DNA of 64,000 nucleotides from Sphaerospermopsis torques-reginae ITEP-024 (GTDB lineage: Bacteria > Cyanobacteriota > Cyanobacteriia > Cyanobacteriales > Nostocaceae): NCBI RefSeq assembly GCF_019598945.1, contig NZ_CP080598.1:744001-808000 (forward strand). Reading direction: 5' to 3'. The first letter of the stretch is position 1. The number at the start of each line of letters is the position of its first letter. Made by a program: the position numbers and the translations under genes. The notes under the pieces were generated by a model that ran no database searches, was not told where the DNA came from, and saw only the letters and a list, made by a program, of their open reading frames with translations. Positions 7,813 to 15,976 of the stretch are shown here, in pieces.

Positions 7813-9279
7813 CTAGACTTTCACTACTTTTACAGTTTGCAAATTTGAATCAACACAACCGCTAATAAATCCCCCTGAAGACTGAATTTTTTGGAGATAC
7901 TCTAAAGCTGTTTTTGTAATTAATTCCCCAGGCATTAATATCGGTATTCCTGGGGGATATGGACATATATTTTCTGCACAAATTCTATTTACTGTTTTCT
8001 CTAAAGGTAGGGTTTCACTATCAGCAAAAAAAGCCTCACGAGGCGAAATGCAGAAAACATGGTCAATTATAGCATCGTTACTATATTTACATATTTTGTA
8101 CCGACTTGTCAATTGTGGTATCTGAGTTAATTTTTTAAACCCTTGTACTAATTCACCAATATCTGATTTATTGTTACCTAAGCTAATAATAAAAGTGAGA
8201 TTTTGTAAGGATGAAAATTCTGGAGTTACACCCATTTCATTGAGCATATCTTCAGCATCAAAACCTGTTATTTCTAAGTTAGCAACATTTACAGTTAACC
8301 GGGTTTTATCCAACTCAAAAAAGCCCCCATTTTTAAGGGGGGTTGGGGGTATCTCTAAAACTGATAAACCTGGAATTTTACTAATTTCAATTCTTGCAAT
8401 TTCCGCTAACTGCAAAGTTTGAAACATCAAAATTTCCCCATTAACTGCCATTTGTTGACGTGCAGCATCAAGAGAAGCTAAAAGAATAAAACTTGGACTT
8501 GTAGATTGAACTAATTGTAATGCTTTATTTAATCTATCAATATTAATTCTATTTCCTTGAATATGTAACATTGATGCTTGAGTCATTGCACCCAATGTTT
8601 TATGAATAGATTGTATTGTTAAATCTGCACCTGCGGTTAAAGCTGATGTGGGTAAATGTGGATGAAAATGAAAATGTGCGCCATGTGCTTCATCTACAAT
8701 TAAAGGAATATTATATTGATGGGTAATTTGGGCAATACTTTTTAAATCTCCACACACACCGTAATAAGTTGGGTAAACCATTAACACAGCTTTAGCATCA
8801 GGATGTTGAGCTAAAGTTGCTTTTAAATCTTCCGGTTTAATACTATGGGCAATATCTAAATTTTCATCATATTCAGGATTGATAAAAATAGGAATTGCAC
8901 CAGAAAGAATTAAAGCAGAAATCACAGAAAAATGGACATTTCTGGGCATAATTATTTTATCATTTACTCCGCAAGTAGCGATAATTGCGGCTTCAATGCC
9001 ACAGGTAGAACCATTAACTAAAAAATAGGTTTTTTCCGCACCAAAAGCTGCTGCGGCTAATTCTTGTGCGGCTAAAATTGCGCTTTCAGGAGTGAATAAA
9101 TTATCTAATTCGGCTAATTCTGTTAAATCAGCACGGAAGACATCTTTACCGATTAAATCGGTTAAAATTGGGGAAATTCCTGCACCGCGTTTGTGTCCAG
9201 GGGTGTAAAATGGTGCATGGGGACGGGAGATGGAAGTTTTGAGAGCATCAATGAGGGGGGTTTGGTTTTGGTTGAGCAT
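7813..9279 (-). CDS. Orn/Lys/Arg decarboxylase family protein (PLP-dependent)
   Basis: A fold-type I PLP enzyme of the ornithine/lysine/arginine decarboxylase family, 488 residues, acting in polyamine or basic amino-acid metabolism. Visible motifs are FYTPGHKRG near residue 20, the cofactor stacking region NGSTCGIEAA, IVDEAHGAHFHFHP, and the PLP lysine in SIHKTLGAMTQ. The C-terminal domain carries ENICPYPPGIPILMPGE, as in the short-type decarboxylases. Substrate specificity cannot be read from sequence. Residues in IPPTPLKNGGFF near the start of the C-terminal domain are encoded by an in-frame 34-bp interspersed repeat (8321-8354), a probable recent insertion that kept the frame open. Confidence 0.9.
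   Translation of the reverse strand: MLNQNQTPLIDALKTSISRPHAPFYTPGHKRGAGISPILTDLIGKDVFRADLTELAELDNLFTPESAILAAQELAAAAFGAEKTYFLVNGSTCGIEAAIIATCGVNDKIIMPRNVHFSVISALILSGAIPIFINPEYDENLDIAHSIKPEDLKATLAQHPDAKAVLMVYPTYYGVCGDLKSIAQITHQYNIPLIVDEAHGAHFHFHPHLPTSALTAGADLTIQSIHKTLGAMTQASMLHIQGNRINIDRLNKALQLVQSTSPSFILLASLDAARQQMAVNGEILMFQTLQLAEIARIEISKIPGLSVLEIPPTPLKNGGFFELDKTRLTVNVANLEITGFDAEDMLNEMGVTPEFSSLQNLTFIISLGNNKSDIGELVQGFKKLTQIPQLTSRYKICKYSNDAIIDHVFCISPREAFFADSETLPLEKTVNRICAENICPYPPGIPILMPGELITKTALEYLQKIQSSGGFISGCVDSNLQTVKVVKV
8321..8354. repeat. 34-bp G/C-run palindromic repeat, copy inside a CDS
   Basis: AAGCCCCCATTTTTAAGGGG, continuing into GGTTGGGGGTATCT. It has the same layout and length as the intergenic copy at 19743-19776 (28-30 of 34 bases identical by eye). 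It lies in frame inside the decarboxylase gene and encodes the PPTPLKNGG segment. Confidence 0.8.
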
Positions 9280-9375
9280 TTTTGGGTTAATTTAGCGTTT
9301 AAGTTTCAAGGTAAAAAGTGATCAATTATCGCATATAATTAATTAATAGACTATATTAGGTTCTGATTAAACTCT

Positions 9376-10617
9376 ATGCAGACTAAATTTACAACAGAAG
9401 AAGAAGTAACTTTTTTTGAGGAAGAAGAAGATCAGGAAATTGAGCCTGAATCTCAGAGTAACTTAATTCCTGAATTAAAGCAAATTAAAGAAATAGTTGT
9501 TTCTGGTAGTGATTGGACAACAGCAACAATACTTGATCAACTTGTTCGGGATAATATCCAATTAACTCCAAGATTTCAAAGACGAGATGCTTGGGATATA
9601 ACTCGTAAAAGTAGATTTATCGAATCACTAATACTTGGATTTCCAGTACCACAAATAGTATTAGCTGTTAAGCCAAAAGAAAAAGGTAAATTTATCGTTC
9701 TTGATGGTAAACAAAGATTGTTAACTATTCTTCAATTTTATGGTAGAAGTGAAGATACTCCAAATAATGCTTTTGCTTTAAAAAATTTAGAGTTTAGACG
9801 TGATCTAATTGGACAAAAATATGAAGATTTAAGAAGTGATTTGTTTTTGAGTAGAGATGTTGATGATCTTGATAACCAGACTATCCGTACTATAGTTCTG
9901 CGAAATATAAAAAGTGAAAATTTCCTTTATAAGATTTTTCTGCGTTTGAATGTACAAAGTACACCTTTATCCGCACAAGAACTTAGACAAGCATTGCATC
10001 CTGGTTCGTTTATTAATTTCTTAGATGATCAATCAATTAAAAGTCAGGCTCTTAAAAAAATATTCAGATCACCAAATCCTGATTTTCGGATGCGAGATGT
10101 TGAATTACTATTACGTTACATAGGATTTCATTATTTTATATCTGAATATCGTGGAAATCTCAAAGCATTTCTTGATATGACTTGTGAAAATCTTAATAAA
10201 GATTGGGAAAAAATACATGATGATGTTGAAAATGCAGTTAATCAATTCGAGGAAGCAGTCGAAACAACTGTTAATATATTTGGAGAAAAAAACTTTTCTC
10301 GTATGTGGTTAAGCAGCGACAAGAAATATAGAAGAAACTTTAATAGAGCAATTTTAGATGTGATGGTGTTTTATTTTTCAGACGAAATCATAAGGCAATC
10401 TGCTGAACGAAATAAAGATAAAGTTCAGGAGGCTTTTAAAAAAATATGTTCATCAAACAACAGATTTAGAGAAGGTGTTGAAGGAACAACCAAGAACATT
10501 CGAGAAACTTACAATCGTTTGAGATTGTGGGGTGAAAGTCTATTAACAGTTTTAGATGTAGATTTTAACCTACCTGAACTTGTTGATAATCGGATAATTT
10601 TTAACGGGTTGAGGTAG
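9376..10617 (+). CDS. DUF262 domain protein (GmrS/ParB-like NTPase fold)
   Basis: A 413-residue protein opening with a very acidic tail (residues 8-25). The DUF262 domain has LTPRFQRRDAWD, SRFIESLILGFPVPQIVLA and the nucleotide-binding signature LDGKQRLLTIL at 109-119 (family DGQQR). NVQSTPLSAQELRQALHPG follows near 195. The remainder is helical with no HNH (DUF1524) motif, so the nuclease half found in GmrSD-type restriction enzymes is missing. DUF262 proteins occur in several anti-phage systems. The next gene starts 17 bp downstream and encodes a HEPN-like protein, so the two form a tight operon. I infer a conflict or defence role for the pair. Confidence 0.88.
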   Translation: MQTKFTTEEEVTFFEEEEDQEIEPESQSNLIPELKQIKEIVVSGSDWTTATILDQLVRDNIQLTPRFQRRDAWDITRKSRFIESLILGFPVPQIVLAVKPKEKGKFIVLDGKQRLLTILQFYGRSEDTPNNAFALKNLEFRRDLIGQKYEDLRSDLFLSRDVDDLDNQTIRTIVLRNIKSENFLYKIFLRLNVQSTPLSAQELRQALHPGSFINFLDDQSIKSQALKKIFRSPNPDFRMRDVELLLRYIGFHYFISEYRGNLKAFLDMTCENLNKDWEKIHDDVENAVNQFEEAVETTVNIFGEKNFSRMWLSSDKKYRRNFNRAILDVMVFYFSDEIIRQSAERNKDKVQEAFKKICSSNNRFREGVEGTTKNIRETYNRLRLWGESLLTVLDVDFNLPELVDNRIIFNGLR

Positions 10618-10634
10618 GGTATTTATATAATATT

Positions 10635-11276
10635 ATGCCAAAATCTGCTAGATTTAGGATTTTAACCAGGGAGTTAAATAGGTTAAAAAAGCAATTTCTA
10701 CCTAAAATTAGTCCTATCGGTTTATATTCTGATAGACAGTTAGCGAGAACTCTGGCATATAGAGTTTTAGCTCATGCTGAAATTGAATCTTACTTGGAAG
10801 ATAGAGCTTGGGAAGTTGCTCAAGATGCTAAAAAAGCTTGGGATAACTCAGGTGAAACTCGTTTAACTTTAATAAGTTTATTAGCATTCTCTGGTCAAAT
10901 GATGGAAATACCTCCTGAAACACTGACACCAACTAAAGGAAATAAAAAGGTTTCATTAGATAAAATCAAGTTAAGTAAAAAAATAGATTCAGCAATCAAA
11001 AGTTTTAAGTGGGTTATTGATAATAATCATGGAGTCAAAGAAGCCAATATTTTGGCATTATTATTACCCATAGGGATAGATAGTGATGATTTAGATCCAG
11101 CGTGGCTTGCTATTATGGATACATTTGGTAAAGAAAGAGGGATTGTTGCACATACATCAGCTACATCATACATGACTGTTCAATTACCAGATCCGGCAAC
11201 TGAACTAAATACGGTACTGCAAATTACTCAAGATCTTTTAAAAATTGATGAATTAATTAATACTTTAATGCAGTAA
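10635..11276 (+). CDS. HEPN-superfamily protein, RiboL-PSP/MAE-type, probable RNase
   Basis: A 213-residue helical protein with a HEPN signature. Helix 1 contains YRVLAHAEIESYLEDRAWEV (residues 42-61), with acidic residues E49, E51 and E55 as in the RiboL-PSP-like HEPN group. The C-terminal helix has ERGIVAHTSA, giving R168-x4-H173, which fits the R-x4-6-H active site of HEPN ribonucleases. A basic insert (about residues 100-115) separates the halves. HEPN proteins linked to DUF262 are known from comparative genomics of cyanobacteria such as Microcystis. It follows the DUF262 gene by 17 bp. I infer that it is the toxic effector and DUF262 the sensor or regulator. Confidence 0.75.
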   Translation: MPKSARFRILTRELNRLKKQFLPKISPIGLYSDRQLARTLAYRVLAHAEIESYLEDRAWEVAQDAKKAWDNSGETRLTLISLLAFSGQMMEIPPETLTPTKGNKKVSLDKIKLSKKIDSAIKSFKWVIDNNHGVKEANILALLLPIGIDSDDLDPAWLAIMDTFGKERGIVAHTSATSYMTVQLPDPATELNTVLQITQDLLKIDELINTLMQ

Positions 11277-11313
11277 AATGTAAAATGTAATCACTAGAAA
11301 AAAAACAGGAAAA

Positions 11314-11631
11314 ATGATATTCAAAGACATCAAATCTATCAAGCAAACACTATTCATCGGTATCAAATTCATCTCCATACCCTTAATTACTGCGGGAATG
11401 GGATTAGAAATATGGAACATCGAAACAATCACAACTAACAACCAATTACCAAATATATTAAATCCTGTTTTAATCCTTGCTCACATTGCCCTATCAGCGC
11501 ATTTTGTTGAAGGAATCATCGCCGCTTTTTATGCACCTGCTCAAAATCATAACCCCATTAAATATGCAATTTATACATTTTTTGTTGGGACAGTTGGGTT
11601 ATTAGAATTGTGGGAAAATCTTGATCCTTAA
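11314..11631 (+). CDS. Small three-helix membrane protein, unknown function
   Basis: A 105-residue hydrophobic protein with about three membrane segments (roughly residues 14-32, 48-70 and 84-98). The middle helix contains the conserved-looking LAHIALSAHFVEGIIAAFYA. An AGGAAAA ribosome-binding site lies just ahead of the ATG. It starts 38 bp after the HEPN gene on the same strand, so it may be a third member of that operon. It also looks like an ordinary cyanobacterial hypothetical protein. I do not recognise the family. Confidence 0.7.
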   Translation: MIFKDIKSIKQTLFIGIKFISIPLITAGMGLEIWNIETITTNNQLPNILNPVLILAHIALSAHFVEGIIAAFYAPAQNHNPIKYAIYTFFVGTVGLLELWENLDP

Positions 11632-11708
11632 AATTTGAGTATAACCATTTAGGAAGATGCCAATAAATTAAGGTATCATCTAGCTTGGGAAAGTCCCATC
11701 ATGCCAAA

Positions 11709-11915
11709 ATGACTATGACTTATCCCTGTGCCATTTCCATACCCGAACCCCAAACCCTACCAAAACCCGAACCACCCCCACAACCAAACATTCCTCCTGC
11801 GTTCCCAGAACCAGTTCCCGAACCAGTTCCCGGACCTATTCCCCAACCCATACCCCAACCCATACCGCAAACAGTACCAGGACCAATTCCCCAAACCATC
11901 CCGAAACCTGTTTGA
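11709..11915 (+). CDS. Proline-rich repeat ORF, doubtful
   Basis: A 68-residue ORF dominated by a Pro-X dipeptide repeat (PEPVPEPVPGPIPQPIPQPI and so on) from residue 8 to the stop. The underlying DNA is a run of CCxxxxCCC hexamers. The +1 frame across the same DNA (11728-11961) is also open and proline-rich, which is what any such repeat would give. There is no clear ribosome-binding site. It ends 39 bp before ychF. It could be a small structural peptide or simply a C-rich leader of ychF. Confidence 0.3.
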   Translation: MTMTYPCAISIPEPQTLPKPEPPPQPNIPPAFPEPVPEPVPGPIPQPIPQPIPQTVPGPIPQTIPKPV

Positions 11916-11954
11916 ATTATTCTATAATTGCAATTCAACATCTAGAAATCTAAA

Positions 11955-13046
11955 ATGCTAAGAGCCGGAATAGTCGGACTTCCCAACGTCGGAAAATCAA
12001 CCTTATTTAACGCTGTAGTCGCTAATGCTAAAGCTGAAGCTGCTAACTTTCCTTTTTGTACCATTGAACCGAATGTCGGCGTTGTCGCAGTACCGGATGA
12101 CCGGTTAAATGTTCTCGCCAAACTTGCCAATTCTGAACAAATTATACCTGCGCGTGTGGAATTTGTGGATATTGCTGGTTTGGTAAAAGGTGCAAGTCAA
12201 GGTGAAGGTTTGGGAAATCAATTTTTATCCCACATCCGCGAAGTTGATGCCATAGTTCATGTTGTGCGTTGTTTTGAAAATGATGATATCATTCATGTTG
12301 CCGGTTCTGTGGACCCAGTGCGAGATATTGAAACTATTAATTTAGAACTGGGTTTATCAGATTTAGCGCAAATTGAAAGACGCATTGAACGCACCCGTAA
12401 ACAAGCACGCACCAGTAAAGATGCACAATTTGAAATTACTGTTTTGGAAAAATTAGCAGCAGCTTTAAATGAAGGTAAATCAGTCCGTCAAGTCAGTTTA
12501 AATGAAGAAGAAGCCGCCATTATTAAAGGCTTAGGACTACTTACAAATAAACCCATTATTTATGCTGCTAATGTTTCTGAAGATGACTTAGCAACGGGTA
12601 ATAAATTTGTGGAAAAAGTGCGAGAAGTTGCATCACAAGAAAATGCTCAAGTTGTGATTGTTTCTGCACAAGTGGAAGCGGAATTAGTAGAATTGCCAGA
12701 AGAAGATAAAGCCGATTTTCTGGAATCTTTAGGTGTAAAAGAAGGCGGTTTAAAATCTTTAATTCGTGCTACTTATACTCTATTAGGTTTGCGGACATAT
12801 TTCACTTCTGGTCCGAAAGAAACCCGTGCTTGGACTATTAATGCTGGAATGTCTGCACCTCAAGCAGCAGGTGTGATTCACTCTGATTTTGAACGGGGTT
12901 TTATTCGTGCAGAAACCGTTGCTTATGATGATTTAGTCACTCATGGTTCAATGAATGCTGCAAAGGAAAAAGGGTTAGTAAGAAGTGAAGGAAAGGAATA
13001 TATTGTTAAAGAAGGGGATGTAATGTTATTCCGATTTAATGTTTAG
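11955..13046 (+). CDS. ychF: Redox-regulated ATPase/GTPase YchF (OLA1 family)
   Basis: YchF is a ribosome-associated P-loop ATPase of the Obg superfamily, linked to translation and oxidative stress responses. The G1 motif GLPNVGKSTLFNAV lies at residues 8-21, G3 is VDIAGLVKGAS, and the variant G4-type segment KPIIYAANVSEDDL replaces NKxD, as expected for its ATP preference. The C-terminal TGS-like domain contains TSGPKETRAWTI and HSDFERGFIRAETV. The length of 363 residues is typical. A proline-rich ORF or C-rich leader lies just upstream. Confidence 0.97.
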   Translation: MLRAGIVGLPNVGKSTLFNAVVANAKAEAANFPFCTIEPNVGVVAVPDDRLNVLAKLANSEQIIPARVEFVDIAGLVKGASQGEGLGNQFLSHIREVDAIVHVVRCFENDDIIHVAGSVDPVRDIETINLELGLSDLAQIERRIERTRKQARTSKDAQFEITVLEKLAAALNEGKSVRQVSLNEEEAAIIKGLGLLTNKPIIYAANVSEDDLATGNKFVEKVREVASQENAQVVIVSAQVEAELVELPEEDKADFLESLGVKEGGLKSLIRATYTLLGLRTYFTSGPKETRAWTINAGMSAPQAAGVIHSDFERGFIRAETVAYDDLVTHGSMNAAKEKGLVRSEGKEYIVKEGDVMLFRFNV

Positions 13047-13162
13047 GTAAAGAGGTGATAGGTGACAGGTGACAGGTGACAGATGAAATTCAGATCCCTG
13101 ACTTCTCAAAATAGAATAATAAAAGAAGTCGGGGATCTCAATCTTCAAAATTAAAATTACGC

Positions 13163-13243
13163 ATTATCAATTATCAATTATCAATTATCAATTATCAATT
13201 ATCAATTATCAATTATCAATTATCAATTATCAATTATCAATTA
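13163..13243. repeat. AATTATC heptad array, 11-12 copies
   Basis: Near-perfect tandem repetition of a 7-bp unit (AATTATC) over about 80 bp. It ends at the stop codon of the nurA-like gene. This is the longest uniform heptad array in the window and is likely to vary in copy number. Confidence 0.92.
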
Positions 13244-13245
13244 TT

Positions 13246-14421
13246 TTACGCAATACTGCCTCGTTTTCTCGCTTCTTTGTAAGAAATACCAATATTTTTT
13301 ATACCAGCTTTAATCATTTCTCTTTCTAAAAGCGCAAAAAAATGGTTTCTATCGCCACCTCGAACTACAGCTTGATTATGCGCTTCCGCAATTGCCACAG
13401 GATAACCGTATCCTTTTTGTACTTGTGCTAACATTAAGCCTAATGCTTGATCTAACATTTGAGAATTATTTGCTACCCAAGCAGGAAACTCGATCCGGGA
13501 AATTTCCGTACCTACGTGAACATAACAAAAATAAATTGTTTGTTCTTCATAAAGTTGTAAAATCCTGTTATTACTGCGCCATAAGGGTCCTCTTTGTCCT
13601 GGTTTTAGTTGGGTTGTCCATAAAGTTGTGTCTCGTAAGTTTTCAAATTTTTTACATGGTACATGATCTAGTTGATCAGGGCAATAACTGATACAGTCAG
13701 GGACAGGGTAGGGACAAGCTAACAAGCGTAAAAAGTTTGTAGATTCCAGGTTACGGGCGGCGCTAAGATAACCAATGATGGGTATTTCAGCTTTGTGTAA
13801 TTGTTTCCATGCTTCCAAAATCGGGGGTAAAATGCGATCGCGTGCATCCATCGGTAATTGATCTAAAAACCAGTATATTAACGAACCATCTACCATTGCT
13901 AAAGCGGGAATCTCGGTTTTTACACTACAAGCTAGTTCAGATAATACCGTAATTTCCGAAGCTGTGCGGCGGTTACTCATCCATTCTTCGGTTCTTAAAC
14001 CCCACTGACGAGCGATATATAAATCTTCTGGCTTATAAAATACTTCTGGTAAACTATCTAAAAGTGGGTGTTTATTTTGACCATAATGTAAAACAACTCT
14101 GCCAATATTTAATAAGTAACAATAGGCAATTTCATGATGGTTAGGGGCAATTTGTGAACCATCAGTAGCGATAACAGTATGAACTTTAGGAGGTACAGGA
14201 ATATCAATACAAGTTTCTAAAGGTTCGATGGGTGTAGCATTAGCAAAAAGAATGCGATCGCGCCATTTTTCTTGACGTTTCATTAACTCTTGTTGACATT
14301 TACAAGCTTGTTTTAAATGTTCTTTTGCTAACTCTAAACGGCGGTTACTTTCAGCAACTTCTGCGGAAAGATGCTGACTTAAACCTTGCATTTGTCCCGC
14401 TATTTTTGTTAAATCTAGCAT
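13246..14421 (-). CDS. NurA-domain nuclease-like protein
   Basis: A 391-residue protein with a long N-terminal coiled coil (about residues 12-55). The NurA domain carries the catalytic-type acidic motif VIATDGSQIAPNHHEIAYC (Asp87) and a second acidic strand, ALAMVDGSLIYWFLDQL. In archaea NurA is a 5'-3' nuclease working with the HerA translocase in DNA end resection. Cyanobacterial NurA-domain proteins are common and poorly studied, and no herA is visible here. On the minus strand the ATG directly follows a CCAATCA heptad array with no Shine-Dalgarno sequence. Confidence 0.85.
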   Translation of the reverse strand: MLDLTKIAGQMQGLSQHLSAEVAESNRRLELAKEHLKQACKCQQELMKRQEKWRDRILFANATPIEPLETCIDIPVPPKVHTVIATDGSQIAPNHHEIAYCYLLNIGRVVLHYGQNKHPLLDSLPEVFYKPEDLYIARQWGLRTEEWMSNRRTASEITVLSELACSVKTEIPALAMVDGSLIYWFLDQLPMDARDRILPPILEAWKQLHKAEIPIIGYLSAARNLESTNFLRLLACPYPVPDCISYCPDQLDHVPCKKFENLRDTTLWTTQLKPGQRGPLWRSNNRILQLYEEQTIYFCYVHVGTEISRIEFPAWVANNSQMLDQALGLMLAQVQKGYGYPVAIAEAHNQAVVRGGDRNHFFALLEREMIKAGIKNIGISYKEARKRGSIA

Positions 14422-14575
14422 AATTGGTGATTAGTGATTGGTGATTGGTGATTGGTGATTGGTGATTGGTGATTGGTGATTGGTGATTGGTGATATTTAT
14501 TTTTACTCCTGACTTCTGAACTACTATTATCTTCTTACTGTCACCTGTCACCTGTCACCTGTCACCTGTCACCTG
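14422..14575. repeat. Two heptad arrays (GTGATTG, then CACCTGT)
   Basis: About nine GTGATTG units at 14425-14493 abut the start codon of the nurA-like gene. A second array of CACCTGT units at 14538-14575 lies near the 3' end of the HAD gene. Confidence 0.88.
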
Positions 14576-14586
14576 ATAACTAATAT

Positions 14587-15369
14587 TTACCAATGAGAAA
14601 AATCTTGAGAAAATTGATCCAGTGAAATTACCCGAATCCGATTATCATTTTGTCCTGCTTCCCGTTCTGGTTGAGTATTATAACCCCAATCTGCTAAAAA
14701 TAGTTGCACATCCTTTAAATCAGATTGCTGTTTAACTAACTCTAAGGTTTTGAGTCTATCTTCCACAAACCATAAACGCACGGGTTTACTCTCAGCTTTT
14801 GCAATTAATTCTCGCAAAGTCTGGTATTTTGGGCGTTTTACTTCCTTACCAAAAATCGCTGTATCTGGTAAATTAACACCTTCTTGTTGTAACAATTGCT
14901 TAACAAAACGCCCTTCTTTAGTGGTTACAATATATAGTTTTACTCCACTTGCAAGAGTTATCTTTAATTTTTCTATCACTCCCGGATAGAATTTATGCAA
15001 ACTTAACCAACCATCTAAATCTGTCTCTATCCATTTATCCCGCAAACCATCTAGTTTTTTCATAATTTCTTTAGCTTCTAGATGATCTGCTGTTAAAATT
15101 GCTGGGGTAATATTTACCCAATCTTGTAAAATTTTATCATCAGAAAAACCATTAATTAAAGCTTTAATTAAAACAGGCATTTCCCAACCAGTTTCAATTA
15201 CAGGACGTAAACGATAAAATCTTAAAGCTAAATCATCTGGTGGTGTATCGTTAGCAGATGTCCAAATTTGACAATAGGTACGCCATGCTACCTCAAAATA
15301 TTCAATTAGTCCATCGCAAATCACTCCATCAAAGTCTAAGGCTAAAATTGTAGGACTATTTACTGTCAT
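14587..15369 (-). CDS. HAD-superfamily hydrolase
   Basis: A 260-residue HAD phosphatase-like protein. Motif I is LALDFDGVICD, with nucleophile D12 and acid D14. Motif II is the YIVTTKEGRF threonine region near residue 148, followed by the conserved lysine in KEVKRPKYQTL. Motif III is LWFVEDRLKTLE. A long helical cap separates motifs I and II. The substrate is unknown. It stands alone, bounded by heptad repeats downstream and a 150-bp gap upstream. Confidence 0.88.
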   Translation of the reverse strand: MTVNSPTILALDFDGVICDGLIEYFEVAWRTYCQIWTSANDTPPDDLALRFYRLRPVIETGWEMPVLIKALINGFSDDKILQDWVNITPAILTADHLEAKEIMKKLDGLRDKWIETDLDGWLSLHKFYPGVIEKLKITLASGVKLYIVTTKEGRFVKQLLQQEGVNLPDTAIFGKEVKRPKYQTLRELIAKAESKPVRLWFVEDRLKTLELVKQQSDLKDVQLFLADWGYNTQPEREAGQNDNRIRVISLDQFSQDFSHW

Positions 15370-15524
15370 TGTTTTGAGGTGAAAAACTGCTGTTTTCAGC
15401 TTACCTGAATTGGCAATAATTTTCTGTATCAGTTATCAATAGCGAACAGTTATCCGTCAGCTTTTTACATTAAAACTTTCTACCTCCTGCTAACTAGACC
15501 TAACGCAAATTTAACAAATCTTAA

Positions 15525-15770
15525 TTAATCAAATTGAATTTGTTTCTTATTCCGTTTTAATTGCTTCCAAAGCAAATGTATTTGTTTGTAAGCTTCCTCT
15601 GGAGAAATTTTACCACCAGTTTGTAAATTACAAATGTAGTTGACTCGTTGTGAAAACTCTTGCAGATGTCCATTGAATAATAAATATTCTTCCTTTAACT
15701 GACCATGATAGGGATGACGAGGATACAAAAAATCACATAATTCACAGAGGAAATCAGAGTTAGTATTCAT
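15525..15770 (-). CDS. Small conserved cyanobacterial hypothetical protein
   Basis: An 81-residue acidic/amphipathic protein, FLYPRHPYHGQLKEEYLLFN near the start and SPEEAYKQIHLLWKQLKRNK near the end. It has no membrane helix, signal peptide or metal-binding motif. The compact helical look and well-formed start suggest a real gene. I recognise it only as a type of short protein found in many cyanobacteria and assign no function. Confidence 0.7.
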   Translation of the reverse strand: MNTNSDFLCELCDFLYPRHPYHGQLKEEYLLFNGHLQEFSQRVNYICNLQTGGKISPEEAYKQIHLLWKQLKRNKKQIQFD

Positions 15771-15976
15771 AGGGATTTATGCAGGATAAGGTAACAAATT
15801 TTTACATTAAGATGCTAGATATTGAGAGGATGTCTGAAAACTTAGACAAGGAGAAGGTTTTCCCCCCTGCCTTCTGCCTCCTGCTTTAAGAAAATGCCCA
15901 CAGTTAAATGCTATTAACCGCAGGCTGAAAATATGACTAGCTGATGTTGAGCAAACATTCACAATTTACGATTCAG

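Noticed and set aside
13163-13243. CRISPR array
   Set aside because: The repeats are uninterrupted 7-bp tandem units with no spacers.
14351-14551. 66-codon minus-strand ORF with NHQSPIT repeats
   Set aside because: It is the translation of a GTGATTG heptad array overlapping the nurA-like start.
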